Source: CAVQCT01 sp964371785 (GTDB lineage: Bacteria; Zixibacteria; MSB-5A5; GN15; FEB-12). From it: a DNA stretch of 64,000 bases. The stretch's first letter is position 1. Every line of letters begins with the position of its first letter. A program made the translations under genes and the position numbers. This document shows positions 44,827 through 54,025 of this stretch, piece by piece. Under the pieces are notes generated by a model. It was given only the letters and a program-made list of their open reading frames with translations. It was not told where the DNA came from and did no database searches. The stretch is taken from NCBI GenBank assembly GCA_964371785.1, contig CAYJOL010000004.1, forward strand, positions 248,001 to 312,000, in the 5' to 3' direction.

Positions 44827-46167
44827 ATGGCGAAAAAAGGCGGAAAGAACAAGAAATACTACGACGAGCTGATTCAGAAGATCATCCAGCACAAAGCGAA
44901 TGCCGCGATAATCGGACTCGGATATGTGGGGCTTCCGCTCTCGATAGAACTCGCCGAGGCAGGTTTCAAAGTAACCGGATTCGACATCTCTGAAGCCAAA
45001 GTGAAATTGCTTAATGCCGGCAAGTCGGATATCGACGATATTCCGGATAGCGCCGTGGCCAAAGTCATAAAGTCGGGTGGCTTCACGGCGACTTCCGACT
45101 GGAAAAAGATCAGCACCATGGACACCGTCTCGATTTGTGTTCCAACCCCGTTGTCCAAAACCAAAGACCCCGACGTCAGTTTCATCCTGAACGCCATTAA
45201 CAGCCTGCGCCCTTTTCTCAAAAAAGGCACACTCGTGGTCCTGGAATCGACAACCTATCCGGGTACCACGCAGGAATTGATTCTTCCTCTGCTCGAGGAG
45301 AACGGAATGAAAGTCGGCGAAGACTTATTTTTGGCCTTCTCTCCTGAGCGGGTCGATCCGGGCAACCCGACCTTCAAAACCAAGAATACGCCAAGAGTCG
45401 TGGGTGGTATCACGCCCGAATGCACAGATGTAGCGGCCACTTTCTACCGCCAGACGATCGCGGATTGTCATCAAGTCTCCTCTACACAGGCCGCCGAGAT
45501 GGTTAAGCTGCTGGAAAATACCTTCCGTTCAGTGAATATCGGGCTGGTGAACGAGGTCGCGTTGATGTGTGATCGGCTGGGGCTCGACGTGTGGGAGATT
45601 ATCGATGCCGCGGCGTCGAAACCATTCGGCTTTATGCCGTTTTATCCCGGCCCCGGTTTGGGCGGGCACTGCATACCAATTGATCCCCATTACCTGTCGT
45701 GGAAGCTCAAATCTCTGAATTACTATGCCCGGTTCATCGAACTGGCCGGCGATATCAACAGTCACATGCCGGAATATGTGGTTGAGAGAATCACCCGAAT
45801 GCTCAACGAACGGTTTGCGCGAAGCATTAACAAAACCAGTATTCTGACTTTGGGCGTGGCTTACAAGAAAGACATCAAGGATCTTCGAGAATCGCCGTCG
45901 CTCGATGTCATCAGGCTGCTTGAGAAACAGGGTGCCAAAGTTCAGTACAACGATCCGTTTGTACCCGGATTCGCCTGGGAAGGCAGGGCCTACAAATCGG
46001 TGAAGCTGACTGCCGAGCTAATCAAGAAAGTCGACCTGGTGGTCATTCTAACCAACCATACGCAGTACGATTACCAGTTTATCGTTGATAACGCTAAAGC
46101 TGTTTTCGACAGCCGCAACGCCACCAAGGACGTGAAGCGCGGCCGCAACAAAATCGTTTTGCTGTAA
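44827..46167 (+). CDS. wbpA: UDP-N-acetylglucosamine 6-dehydrogenase (WbpA-type)
   Basis: The 446-residue UDP-sugar dehydrogenase has the NAD motif IIGLGYVGLPLS near residue 29. Its middle domain has MVKLLENTFRSVNIGLVNEVA, and the catalytic Cys (~282) lies in GPGLGGHCIPIDPHYLSWK. ILTLGVAYKKDIKDLRESPSLDVI marks the C-terminal domain. The GGHCIPIDP form is typical of UDP-GlcNAc/UDP-ManNAc dehydrogenases rather than UDP-glucose dehydrogenases. It oxidises the sugar to a uronic acid for O-antigen or capsule. It is the third gene of the gmd operon and is followed by a strong terminator. Confidence 0.92.
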   Translation: MAKKGGKNKKYYDELIQKIIQHKANAAIIGLGYVGLPLSIELAEAGFKVTGFDISEAKVKLLNAGKSDIDDIPDSAVAKVIKSGGFTATSDWKKISTMDTVSICVPTPLSKTKDPDVSFILNAINSLRPFLKKGTLVVLESTTYPGTTQELILPLLEENGMKVGEDLFLAFSPERVDPGNPTFKTKNTPRVVGGITPECTDVAATFYRQTIADCHQVSSTQAAEMVKLLENTFRSVNIGLVNEVALMCDRLGLDVWEIIDAAASKPFGFMPFYPGPGLGGHCIPIDPHYLSWKLKSLNYYARFIELAGDINSHMPEYVVERITRMLNERFARSINKTSILTLGVAYKKDIKDLRESPSLDVIRLLEKQGAKVQYNDPFVPGFAWEGRAYKSVKLTAELIKKVDLVVILTNHTQYDYQFIVDNAKAVFDSRNATKDVKRGRNKIVLL

Positions 46168-46185
46168 ACGAACTTTCACTACTTG

Positions 46186-46213
46186 AAAAAGCCCGCCCGC
46201 AGCGGGCTTTTTT
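46186..46213 (+). terminator. Intrinsic terminator of the gmd-wbpA operon
   Basis: AAAAGCCCGC and GCGGGCTTTT pair around a CCGCA loop, followed by TTTTTTC. It begins about 20 bases past the wbpA stop. Confidence 0.92.
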
Positions 46214-46283
46214 CTGCCTATCCTCAAATTCAATATCCCTCTGAATCTGCCGATATTTCTTGATACAGAAAGGTCCTCCCCCT

Positions 46284-48218
46284 ATGGCTGAAACTATGCT
46301 ACCAACAAACAACCGTATCGGCGATATCTCATTGATCGCTCGAGACCTGCTCAAAGTTATTAAAGTGGTCTCGATGTATCCGGAGGATAATCCATTACCC
46401 CAGTCCATGAAGCGGTCGTTTGCCGAACGACTCGAAGCGTTAGTGGAGGAGCATGGTACCGTTGACTTATGCGTCCAGAGAGATCGCATTTTGCATCGGG
46501 ATGAAGTTGTTTACCATGACCGGTCTAAAGAAGAGAATCTGGCCGGCATGTTTTTCGAGGCGGGTATTACTGAGTTCAGTTTCCAAAAAGGGCTGATGAT
46601 CGATGAAATATTCGCCGTTCTTGAGGTCATCAAAATCTACATAAACACGCCGGACAAATCCGCCGACCTCGCCGCTATGATCTGGGAAGCTGGTATAGGC
46701 CGCTTCACGGTTCGGACACTCGAAGATGTCGTACTTTCGCAGTACGACGACAATTTTAAGATTTCAAACTATGAGGCCGCCTCAGGCGCGGAGGATTGCA
46801 GTGGTATTTCATCGGCGGCCGACGGTGTCAGTGACTATAGCGCAATTTTCACCGACGACGAACCGTCCAAGAAAATAGAGTTTAGTGTTCTGGAATCGGA
46901 CACCGATCCGAATGCGAAGGCCGCGCAGACCGGTCCTGCTCGCACCGTCTTCTACTCCGTTATTCCGGGTACCGGCTCGGCCGCTAAGGCAACTGCCGAT
47001 CAGACAGACGACGGCGACCCGCTCAGAACGAGTGAAGCGGCCAAGGCGATGGGATTCGACGATATCGTGCCCTCGACCAAGCCGATTCCAAATACGACCC
47101 TTATACTCAACGATGAATTCAAACTCTCTTCCGAGGAACAGGAAGAAATCCGAAAAATAATCCAGGAAGATTCCGGATTTGAACCATTCGAATCCACGCT
47201 GGAACTGCTGAAAGAAATGCTCCACCAGGAAGCTGAGCTGCAGGGATTCGGTGAGACCGTCAGTATCTGCGAAAGAATAATCGGAACGTTCGTCATGCAC
47301 GCCCGACTGGCCGAAGCCGGCGCGTTGCTGAATTACCTTAAAGACCTCCAGGAAAAGATCGAACCGACGCAGAAGCAATGGGCCGACCGTCTTAAGAACG
47401 CACGTGTCGCCATGGGAAGCCGCGACAATTTCAGGGCCCTGGCGGAGGCACTGAACAAGAATCCGGAAATCTCCTCGGCCGAATTGAAACGGTACCTGGA
47501 ATGCTTCGGCTGGGAAGCGCTGGGGCCGATTACCGACCTGCTCGGCGATATATACAATGAATTCCACCGGACGACAATCCTTGACTACCTTACCCTGCGC
47601 GGATCGCACAATATCGATATCATCGGCAAGGGTGTGTTCGACAAACGATCCGAGATCGTGCGTAACGCGGTGACACTGCTGGCGCGGATCGGAGATGAAA
47701 AGGCAATCCACTATCTTTCGCGGGTGGTCAGTCATCCGGATGATTCGGTCCGGCTGGAATTGGTCTCAAAGTTGAAGGATAACCCAAACGACGAAGTTCT
47801 CAAGATTTTGCACACTGCCGTAAGCGATGTCAATGCCAACGTCCGGCGCGAGGCAGTCGGTTCCATTGTAGCACGACGCGGCCGGGTGGCGTTCGAAACC
47901 ATCTCGTCGGTTGTCGAGGATCCCAAATTCGCGATTCTGGATAAAGAAGATCAGCAGGCGCTGTTGAACGCCTATTCGATCCTTGGTGGCGAGGCAGCCG
48001 TAAGATTCCTCACCGGTCTGGTATCCACATACAATCTGTGGAACAACAAAGCGCTCGCGTTCCTCCGTAGCGCCGCGTTTGAAGCGTTGTCAAGAAACCA
48101 GAGCGAGAAGTGTGAACGGACACTGCTTGACCTTGCCCGGAGCCTTCGGCCGGATATCAAGAAACAGGCGGAACAGGCATTGCGCAGGCGCCGTGAATTT
48201 ATTTATGGAGGTGCTTGA
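46284..48218 (+). CDS. HEAT-repeat protein with a shared N-terminal domain
   Basis: The 644-residue cytoplasmic protein has residues ~10-125 forming a domain also present at the N-terminus of the next gene's product (D-R-I-L-H-R-D-E-V-V-Y-H-D aligned with G-R-Y-F-V-N-E-R-M-V-R-F-D-D). A variable acidic region (~160-290) follows, then helical sequence, then HEAT-like repeats from ~450 (AVTLLARIGDEKAIHYLSRV, VRREAVGSIVARRGR). Such HEAT proteins are usually scaffolds. The stop overlaps the HD-GYP start, so the two are made together. ATG 46284 follows AAAGG about 9 bases upstream. Confidence 0.8.
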   Translation: MAETMLPTNNRIGDISLIARDLLKVIKVVSMYPEDNPLPQSMKRSFAERLEALVEEHGTVDLCVQRDRILHRDEVVYHDRSKEENLAGMFFEAGITEFSFQKGLMIDEIFAVLEVIKIYINTPDKSADLAAMIWEAGIGRFTVRTLEDVVLSQYDDNFKISNYEAASGAEDCSGISSAADGVSDYSAIFTDDEPSKKIEFSVLESDTDPNAKAAQTGPARTVFYSVIPGTGSAAKATADQTDDGDPLRTSEAAKAMGFDDIVPSTKPIPNTTLILNDEFKLSSEEQEEIRKIIQEDSGFEPFESTLELLKEMLHQEAELQGFGETVSICERIIGTFVMHARLAEAGALLNYLKDLQEKIEPTQKQWADRLKNARVAMGSRDNFRALAEALNKNPEISSAELKRYLECFGWEALGPITDLLGDIYNEFHRTTILDYLTLRGSHNIDIIGKGVFDKRSEIVRNAVTLLARIGDEKAIHYLSRVVSHPDDSVRLELVSKLKDNPNDEVLKILHTAVSDVNANVRREAVGSIVARRGRVAFETISSVVEDPKFAILDKEDQQALLNAYSILGGEAAVRFLTGLVSTYNLWNNKALAFLRSAAFEALSRNQSEKCERTLLDLARSLRPDIKKQAEQALRRRREFIYGGA

Positions 48219-49663
48219 TGGAAGCCGTTTCTCCACGCGTGACCGGACGGGTCCTCGCCGGCAAGGACGAAGAACGCCTGTTAACCAGCTTCTTCGTGCT
48301 TTACAAAACGGCGCGTCTGGTGGAACCGGGCAACACTACCTTCAAAAATCAGGCCAGTACCTTCTGCCGCCTGCTTGAGCAACAAATGGCTGTTGACGGT
48401 GAACTCACGCTGAAGACAATCTCCGGACGCTATTTCGTTAACGAACGAATGGTTCGATTCGATGACCAGGGATTATCCGGCGCGGCTGGAGTTATCGAGG
48501 AATGGGATAGTCTGGGTATTGGCGGGGTAGCATTTGACACAACAGTCACGCGACCCGAACTGGAAAAATTCTTCACTTTCATGGCCGGCGTAAAGCCGAA
48601 CTCGGACAATATTGAGATTCTCTCCGAGCGCCTCAAGAGCCTCCGCCTGGAGAATGTGCGCCTGCTCTCACGCGCCAGCGTTGTCGAAAATAATCAGGCG
48701 GCCGCCGAAGAGGCCCGCCGGGCATTCCGGGCAATTGCCCAACAGACTTTCTTTAAGGCGATGAATGTGGTGCAGGAAGTCATCGTCAGTACATCCAATG
48801 ACAAAGAAATCAATGTGTCAAAGACCAAGCGGGTAATCCATTCGCTCATTGACCACATCCTGCGCGACGAATCATCTCTTATCGAATTGACCGCAATCAA
48901 AAGCTTCGATGACTACACCTATGCACACTGCACTAACGTTTGTGTCTATTCGCTGACTATGGGTGTCCGACTCGGCCTTGATCGCGCCCGGCTCTCACAG
49001 CTCGGCTTCAGTGCGCTCTTCCACGATGTCGGAAAGGCAAAGCTGCCCAGAGATCTGATCCATAAACCCGACGCCTTCGATGAGAACGACTGGATTCAGA
49101 TGCAGCAGCACCCCTTACTCGGCGCCAAAACGATTCTTCGCAACCTCAAGTTCGATGAACATTCGGCGCGAGCGGCTCGCGGCGCCTTTGAACATCATAT
49201 CAACAAAGATTTCACCGGGTATCCGACCCTCCGGCTCGGCAGGCGGAAGGTGAATCTCTTCTCGAAAATCATCTCGATCGTCGATACATTCGACGCTCTC
49301 ACGTCGGGACGCGTCTACCTGAAACAGGCGATTGAACCCGAAGATGTGTTGAAAAAAATGCAGTATCAGATGAAAGTCAAATTTGATGAGTTTCTGCTGA
49401 AGATTTTCAATGATATCGTCGGCATCTATCCGGCCGGTTCACTCGTTCTTTTGACCACCGACGAGATAGCGCTCGTCCTCAGCAACAATCAGGTCGACAA
49501 GGCCCGGCCCTTCGTAAAAGTAGTCGGTAATCGTGAGAGCCTGCTGGAGAATCCTATCTGGTCCGATCTCTCACTCGAAGAGAACAGCCATCGCAAAATC
49601 GTGCGCAAGCTCGACCCGAACCGATACGGCCTTGATGTAAAAGATTTTATTCTGCGCGATTAG
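48218..49663 (+). CDS. HD-GYP domain protein with altered signature
   Basis: The 481-residue protein carries the N-terminal domain shared with the preceding protein (~10-120), then a helical linker, then an HD-GYP-type domain (~220-400). HD is intact at FHDVGKAKLP (His269, Asp270). The second signature, normally HHExxDGxGYP, reads HHINKDFTGYP (326-336): Glu is Ile and the first Gly is Phe, while H, H, D and G-Y-P remain. HD-GYP proteins hydrolyse cyclic-di-GMP or act as effectors. The changes make reduced activity or another ligand possible. GGAGG precedes the ATG, which overlaps the upstream stop. Confidence 0.83.
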   Translation: MEAVSPRVTGRVLAGKDEERLLTSFFVLYKTARLVEPGNTTFKNQASTFCRLLEQQMAVDGELTLKTISGRYFVNERMVRFDDQGLSGAAGVIEEWDSLGIGGVAFDTTVTRPELEKFFTFMAGVKPNSDNIEILSERLKSLRLENVRLLSRASVVENNQAAAEEARRAFRAIAQQTFFKAMNVVQEVIVSTSNDKEINVSKTKRVIHSLIDHILRDESSLIELTAIKSFDDYTYAHCTNVCVYSLTMGVRLGLDRARLSQLGFSALFHDVGKAKLPRDLIHKPDAFDENDWIQMQQHPLLGAKTILRNLKFDEHSARAARGAFEHHINKDFTGYPTLRLGRRKVNLFSKIISIVDTFDALTSGRVYLKQAIEPEDVLKKMQYQMKVKFDEFLLKIFNDIVGIYPAGSLVLLTTDEIALVLSNNQVDKARPFVKVVGNRESLLENPIWSDLSLEENSHRKIVRKLDPNRYGLDVKDFILRD

Positions 49664-50256
49664 AAATTCAGTGAGAGACTGGCCAGCACTCCGCCCGAAT
49701 CCTGCGGCTGAACAGACAATTCTACATTCTTATGCAGCTTTTCTCCGGGGTACCCGGACAGATGGGCATCGACATAAGCATCGAACATGGAAACAAACGA
49801 TGTGATCACGGCAAACCAGGTGAACTTGTTTCTTCTGTCCTTCGAATCTTTGTACTGACTGTAGTAGTCGTTTCTCAGATAGACTTCCGTAGCCCCTTCG
49901 TAAAGTTTTCGGTAGTCACGGGCGTCCTTGCGGTACTTGATTGCACGGGAGATAAACCATGCATCAGCCGCGAAAAAGACAACCCCTTTAACATACTTGT
50001 GGTTGCCGAACTGTCCCCAGCCCGGAATGACCATCGACTTAAAGAGTGCGCCGGTCGGGTTTTGGGTCAATTTGTGTTCAAAATCTGTCGGGTTGGTAAC
50101 CGGAGTCGTGCCGGTCAGAAGTCCGTTGGGTTGATAGATGAGCGTGTCCTGTAGCGCCGCCGCTCTGGCGCTGTCGTCGGCTTGTTGCGCCGTGGCCGGC
50201 CGAGACAAACCTGACAGCAGGAGCAACGACATCGTTATAAGAATCAGGATTCGCAT
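49660..50256 (-). CDS. DUF5683 family membrane protein
   Basis: The 198-residue protein has a Sec signal peptide (~1-24), a short disordered linker, and the DUF5683 core AFKS-type motif ALFKSMVIPGWGQFGNHKYVKGVVFF near residue 72. One or two membrane helices follow, with a later FTWFAVITSFVSMFDAYVDAHL. DUF5683 is common in FCB bacteria and of unknown function; it is likely in the inner or outer membrane. Its stop codon overlaps that of the convergent HD-GYP gene by three bases. It is 1 base downstream of the lipid-kinase gene on the same strand, suggesting one transcript. Confidence 0.85.
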   Translation of the reverse strand: MRILILITMSLLLLSGLSRPATAQQADDSARAAALQDTLIYQPNGLLTGTTPVTNPTDFEHKLTQNPTGALFKSMVIPGWGQFGNHKYVKGVVFFAADAWFISRAIKYRKDARDYRKLYEGATEVYLRNDYYSQYKDSKDRRNKFTWFAVITSFVSMFDAYVDAHLSGYPGEKLHKNVELSVQPQDSGGVLASLSLNF

Positions 50257-51201
50257 CTAACAAAAGACTTTCAGCTTCTCGCGCTCTATCGTAATATCAA
50301 GCAGTTCCACTGGAGTGTGTACAATCTCTCCGTCCAGACTTATCGCCGTCCCCTTGGGTACTTGCAGGCTTATCGCCTTTCCCCTGAAGAGCTTCACGTC
50401 GGCGCCATAGAGGTACTTCTTCTTATACACCTGGCGGAGAAACTGGGCAAAGAGTTTAGGGTCCTGACCGAGATCAAACATCACTTCAATGTAGCCATCG
50501 GTCGGCGATGAGACCGGCGTAAATGGCAGTCCTGATGAATATGGGAGAATACTGAAATTAAGCATTATTGGGGTGAACTCGAAACGAAAGGAGTCAATCT
50601 TTATCACGACCGGCTGCGGCTGAACTTCCGAAGCGGCCCGCAAACCCAGTTGCGACCAGCCCATTCCAAACCGGGGACGTTTTCCGGCCGCGAGCGTCTT
50701 TGTTAGCTCGACCATGAATCCAAGTCCGAGAGAATCGAAAAACGGCCGGCCGTGGGCGAACGCGACATCGTGTTTTCTTGATTTCCGATCTATGATCCTG
50801 GCGATCGCGACATCAGGGTCATCATCGGCGTACAGTGACCGGGCGATACTATTTGACCTGCCGGTCGGAATTATCCCCACTGGGATGTCCGCCCGCATCG
50901 CGACTTCACCGACTATATTGAAAGTCCCATCGCCACCAATCGCAACCAATCCAGTCACCGGGCCCCGTTTTTCAAAAAATCCGGGAGCGCCGCGGTGCCA
51001 TCGCTTCAGTCCGCACATCCGTAACCCTGTCTGATACAGCTCGTCGGCGGTTTCCGGTTCAAAAACGGTGTAGTACTCCCCGGCGTTGCGAATAGCGGTT
51101 ACGAGTCGCTTCAGCACGCGCGGGTTGTAACCGGCCGACGTCTTATTGACCAGTATCCCGTAATGGCTGGTTTGGTTCTTCTGGGTCCGCTTTCGAATCA
51201 T
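50257..51201 (-). CDS. Diacylglycerol/lipid kinase family protein
   Basis: The 314-residue protein has the NAD-kinase-like catalytic domain. HYGILVNKTSAGYNPR starts it, and the nucleotide motif is GLVAIGGDGTFNIVGEV (~100), then GIIPTGRSNSIARSL. The C-terminal beta-sandwich has SPTDGYIEVMF and SLDGEIV. Relatives phosphorylate diacylglycerol or other lipids (YegS/DagK). The start ATG 51201 precedes the conserved domain at once but has no clear ribosome binding site. An apparent longer frame upstream overlaps the opposite-strand prenyltransferase gene and is not credible. Confidence 0.85.
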   Translation of the reverse strand: MIRKRTQKNQTSHYGILVNKTSAGYNPRVLKRLVTAIRNAGEYYTVFEPETADELYQTGLRMCGLKRWHRGAPGFFEKRGPVTGLVAIGGDGTFNIVGEVAMRADIPVGIIPTGRSNSIARSLYADDDPDVAIARIIDRKSRKHDVAFAHGRPFFDSLGLGFMVELTKTLAAGKRPRFGMGWSQLGLRAASEVQPQPVVIKIDSFRFEFTPIMLNFSILPYSSGLPFTPVSSPTDGYIEVMFDLGQDPKLFAQFLRQVYKKKYLYGADVKLFRGKAISLQVPKGTAISLDGEIVHTPVELLDITIEREKLKVFC

Positions 51202-51312
51202 CGGAAGACAGTATAGGAAATTGCCGAATTGAAGGAAAGGCAAATATGTAAGCCCGGGACCAGGTGACTCTGCCTGGCGGGCAGTTGTCGACCAGTTTAT
51301 GCTTGTACCGGC

Positions 51313-52209
51313 ATGGTTGATATTATATTGTTTCGTATGTTTCGCTCGATTGTCAGGCTGATTCGTCCGGCACAGTGGCTGAAGAACGGCATTTTGCTGG
51401 CGCCGCTGATATTTGCCGGGGAAGCAACCCATTCGTATCGCGTGGAACTGGCATTTCTCGCCGCCGCCATCTTCTGTCTTCTCTCGTCGGCCGCTTATGT
51501 ATTCAACGACATATTTGATCTTAAGCAGGACCGGCAGCACCCCGTAAAACGACTCCGGCCGCTGGCCGCCGGCCAGATCAGCCCGGACCGCGCGGCGATT
51601 GTAGTTGTCGTACTCAGTCTGGCGGGACTCGGCATCGCTTATCTTGTGAATCTGAATTTCCTTCTGATATCCGCGGCTTTTCTGCTTTTCAATTTCCTCT
51701 ACTCGGTCTGGCTCAAGCACATTGTCATTGTCGATGTCATGAGTATCGCCATCAGTTTTGTGCTCAGGGCGTATGCCGGGGCGATGGCTATCACTGTGCC
51801 TGCGTCCAAGTGGCTGCTGATCAACACGCTTTTGCTGGCCCTTTTCCTTGGCTTCGGCAAACGCCGTCACGAACTGGTCATGCTGGAGGAAGGTGCGGCG
51901 GCGCATCGGAAAATCCTCGATAAATACTCACCTTACCTGCTTGATCAATTGATCGGCGTGGTAACCGCATCGGTAGTGGTCATGTACATGCTGTACTCAT
52001 TCTCGCCGGAGGTCTCTTCCAAACTGGGGACTCAGAACCTGTTTTTGACCATTCCATTTGTCGTGTACGGAATCTTCAGATATCTTTACTTGATACATAA
52101 AGAAGAACAGGGTGGGTCACCGACCAGCGTAATGTTCAGCGATAAACCTATCCTGCTCACAGTTGTTTTTTGGATATTAACCGTCATCATGATATTATAT
52201 GTGTTATGA
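51313..52209 (+). CDS. UbiA-family prenyltransferase, DPPR-synthase type
   Basis: The 298-residue membrane protein has eight or nine helices. The first Asp-rich motif is VFNDIFDLKQDRQHPVKRLRPLAAG, which with its H-P-x-K-x-x-R-P end matches decaprenyl-phosphate phosphoribosyltransferase-like enzymes rather than quinone-pathway UbiA. The second motif is less clear around LGFGKRRHELVMLEEG. The start may be ATG 51313 or ATG 51337, the latter directly before the first conserved residues. It overlaps the next lipoprotein gene by four bases (ATGA). The product may be a polyprenyl-phospho-pentose donor for GT-C enzymes such as those in this window. Confidence 0.85.
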   Translation: MVDIILFRMFRSIVRLIRPAQWLKNGILLAPLIFAGEATHSYRVELAFLAAAIFCLLSSAAYVFNDIFDLKQDRQHPVKRLRPLAAGQISPDRAAIVVVVLSLAGLGIAYLVNLNFLLISAAFLLFNFLYSVWLKHIVIVDVMSIAISFVLRAYAGAMAITVPASKWLLINTLLLALFLGFGKRRHELVMLEEGAAAHRKILDKYSPYLLDQLIGVVTASVVVMYMLYSFSPEVSSKLGTQNLFLTIPFVVYGIFRYLYLIHKEEQGGSPTSVMFSDKPILLTVVFWILTVIMILYVL

Positions 52210-53144
52210 AGAAACTGCTATTACCTGCCTTGTTCGTGGCCGCTGTGGCTTGGAGTTTGTCGTGTTCGAGAGACACGAGTCAGCACGCTCCGGCTTTTGA
52301 CATCCAGAAACTCGCCTCGTTGCCCATGGCAGCCGACAGCCTGCTGCCCAAGACCGCCTATCCCGGTTTCAACCGGATTGACAGCGTGACAGTGGTGCGG
52401 CCCGCCGCCGCGACGTCATACTTTGGCCTGGCCGGCCAGGACTACCTCACCTACGGGTTTGTGGGGAGGGCTGTGACCAAATATGCCGCCGGTCCGGATA
52501 CACTCTCGGTCGTCGTGGACCAGTTTTATGACAACTCGAATGCCTATGGCTTCTATGCCCGGACCCGTCCCAATGGCGCACCGATCATCAGGCTCGGCGC
52601 CCAGGGATACCAGATCGGTGATACCATATACTTCACTAAAGGAGATTACCGGGTCGCTTTAATCGCTCACGGTGACAGCTCCGTTACCAAACGGCTCACG
52701 GATAGCCTCGGGATGCTGGTAGCCGGGGAAATAACCGCTCAGCCGATGATTCCGCCGTACTACATGCTCTTTCCGTACGGCAGCCGGGTCGACCCGTCCG
52801 GGAAGTACTATCCTTATCAGTATCTGGGCATACCGGGTGTCGATAAGGTGTATACGACCACTTATGTTGTTGATTCCGATACGCTTGAGTTCTTTTTGAC
52901 CATGGATGACGAGGGAAAGCAGTTCGGCCATCTCAAGTCTTATGCCGGAGACCTTGGCAAAGTGTTCGAGAACCCCAACGGATTTGATTTTGACCAGGGG
53001 AGTTCATTGGCCTTTACCTATCCCCATCGTGGTCTGGTCATTGCCGGGTTGGTCCGTGGAAAATTGGTGGGCGCAATCGGCTATAATCCGCGGAAGGAAG
53101 CCAACGAAAACCTGATCGCCGGCTGGGTAAAAGGTCTGCAGTAG
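52206..53144 (+). CDS. Lipoprotein, DUF6599-like
   Basis: The 312-residue protein has a lipoprotein signal (MKKLLLPALFVAAVAWSLSC, Cys20). The mature part is a beta-rich duplicated fold: AYGFYARTRP near 110 and LEFFLTMDDEGKQFG near 225. It resembles DUF6599, found in FCB and acidobacterial genomes, of unknown function. Its ATG overlaps the UbiA stop, implying coupled translation. It is probably anchored in the outer or inner membrane facing the periplasm. Confidence 0.75.
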   Translation: MKKLLLPALFVAAVAWSLSCSRDTSQHAPAFDIQKLASLPMAADSLLPKTAYPGFNRIDSVTVVRPAAATSYFGLAGQDYLTYGFVGRAVTKYAAGPDTLSVVVDQFYDNSNAYGFYARTRPNGAPIIRLGAQGYQIGDTIYFTKGDYRVALIAHGDSSVTKRLTDSLGMLVAGEITAQPMIPPYYMLFPYGSRVDPSGKYYPYQYLGIPGVDKVYTTTYVVDSDTLEFFLTMDDEGKQFGHLKSYAGDLGKVFENPNGFDFDQGSSLAFTYPHRGLVIAGLVRGKLVGAIGYNPRKEANENLIAGWVKGLQ

Positions 53145-53188
53145 CCGAGCCTCATCTCTTTCCTGACCGCAAGTCTATACTATGCAAA

Positions 53189-53214
53189 CAAAAAGCCCCG
53201 AAACGGGGCTATTT
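53189..53214 (+). terminator. Hairpin after the lipoprotein gene
   Basis: AGCCCCG (53194-53200) and CGGGGCT (53204-53210) pair around an AAA loop, with A residues before and ATTTG after, 50 bases past the stop. The remaining bases to 53386 contain no gene. Confidence 0.65.
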
Positions 53215-53386
53215 GCTTAGGGGAGGTAATATGTAAGGTATTACAGAGAAATTTATTTTCGTCTTATGATATACTTAATTTGTCCATTTACTCAATGTTA
53301 ATGCCTTGAACGCACAAACGCAAGCAAAAGTTCCGGGCTGCCCTAAAAAAATTCCTTTTTTTGGAAAAATCTCACCGATAGCCGAT

Positions 53387-53914
53387 TTAATTCTTCGCCA
53401 ACGCTTGTTTCAGGGCGTCGTAATCCGCGTCATTTTGTACTGAATAGTCATAGTCAACGTATTTCAGTCGGCCATCCTGCCCTACCACAAAAATCGACCG
53501 CTTGAACATGCCGCGATCCGGAAGATACACGCCCATCTTGATGCCGAACTCGCGCGTCTGGTCGGCCAGGAGCTTGAACGGGAACTTCTGGAACTTGGCC
53601 CACTCATGATGACTGAAAACCAGATCGGCTGATATCGGCAGGACATCGACATGCAGTTTTTCCAGGTCACTGAACGAATCGCGGAAAGTACACATTTCCT
53701 TGGTACATCCGGGTGACCAGTCAGCCGGGTAAAATGCAATTATGTAGGTCTTCCCCTTCATGTCAGCCGAGCCGAACCCGGAAAAATCCACGGTATCCTG
53801 CGTGGCATACGGCAGTTTGAATTCCGGCACCATATCCCCAACTTTGAGCTCATCCGCGGCCGCGTATCTCGCGACGGCAAACAAGCATAACAACAAGACA
53901 GAGATTTTCTTCAT
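53387..53914 (-). CDS. Periplasmic peroxiredoxin, BCP/PrxQ-like
   Basis: The 175-residue thioredoxin-fold protein has a Sec signal peptide (~1-20, ending AAA). The active site is SPGCTKEMCTFRD: peroxidatic Cys70 and resolving Cys75, five residues later, as in atypical two-Cys BCP/PrxQ enzymes. LPISADLVFSHHEWAKFQK follows. It reduces peroxides at the cell envelope; the reductant is not encoded nearby. AAAGGA precedes the ATG by 8 bases. The product is about the usual length plus signal. Confidence 0.9.
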   Translation of the reverse strand: MKKISVLLLCLFAVARYAAADELKVGDMVPEFKLPYATQDTVDFSGFGSADMKGKTYIIAFYPADWSPGCTKEMCTFRDSFSDLEKLHVDVLPISADLVFSHHEWAKFQKFPFKLLADQTREFGIKMGVYLPDRGMFKRSIFVVGQDGRLKYVDYDYSVQNDADYDALKQALAKN

Positions 53915-54025
53915 CCTGAAGTCCTTTGCTGTGAAGATTGTATTAACGAAGCTATAACAGAGCGCCGGTTTGATCGGTTCCGTCAGGAAGCCGGGAATGA
54001 AATAAGTCGGCCGGGCAGTTGATCG

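Noticed and set aside
51202..51906. Upstream extension of the lipid-kinase frame by about 235 codons
   Set aside because: It lies antisense to the UbiA gene and is of low-complexity polar composition; the kinase domain starts at 51201.
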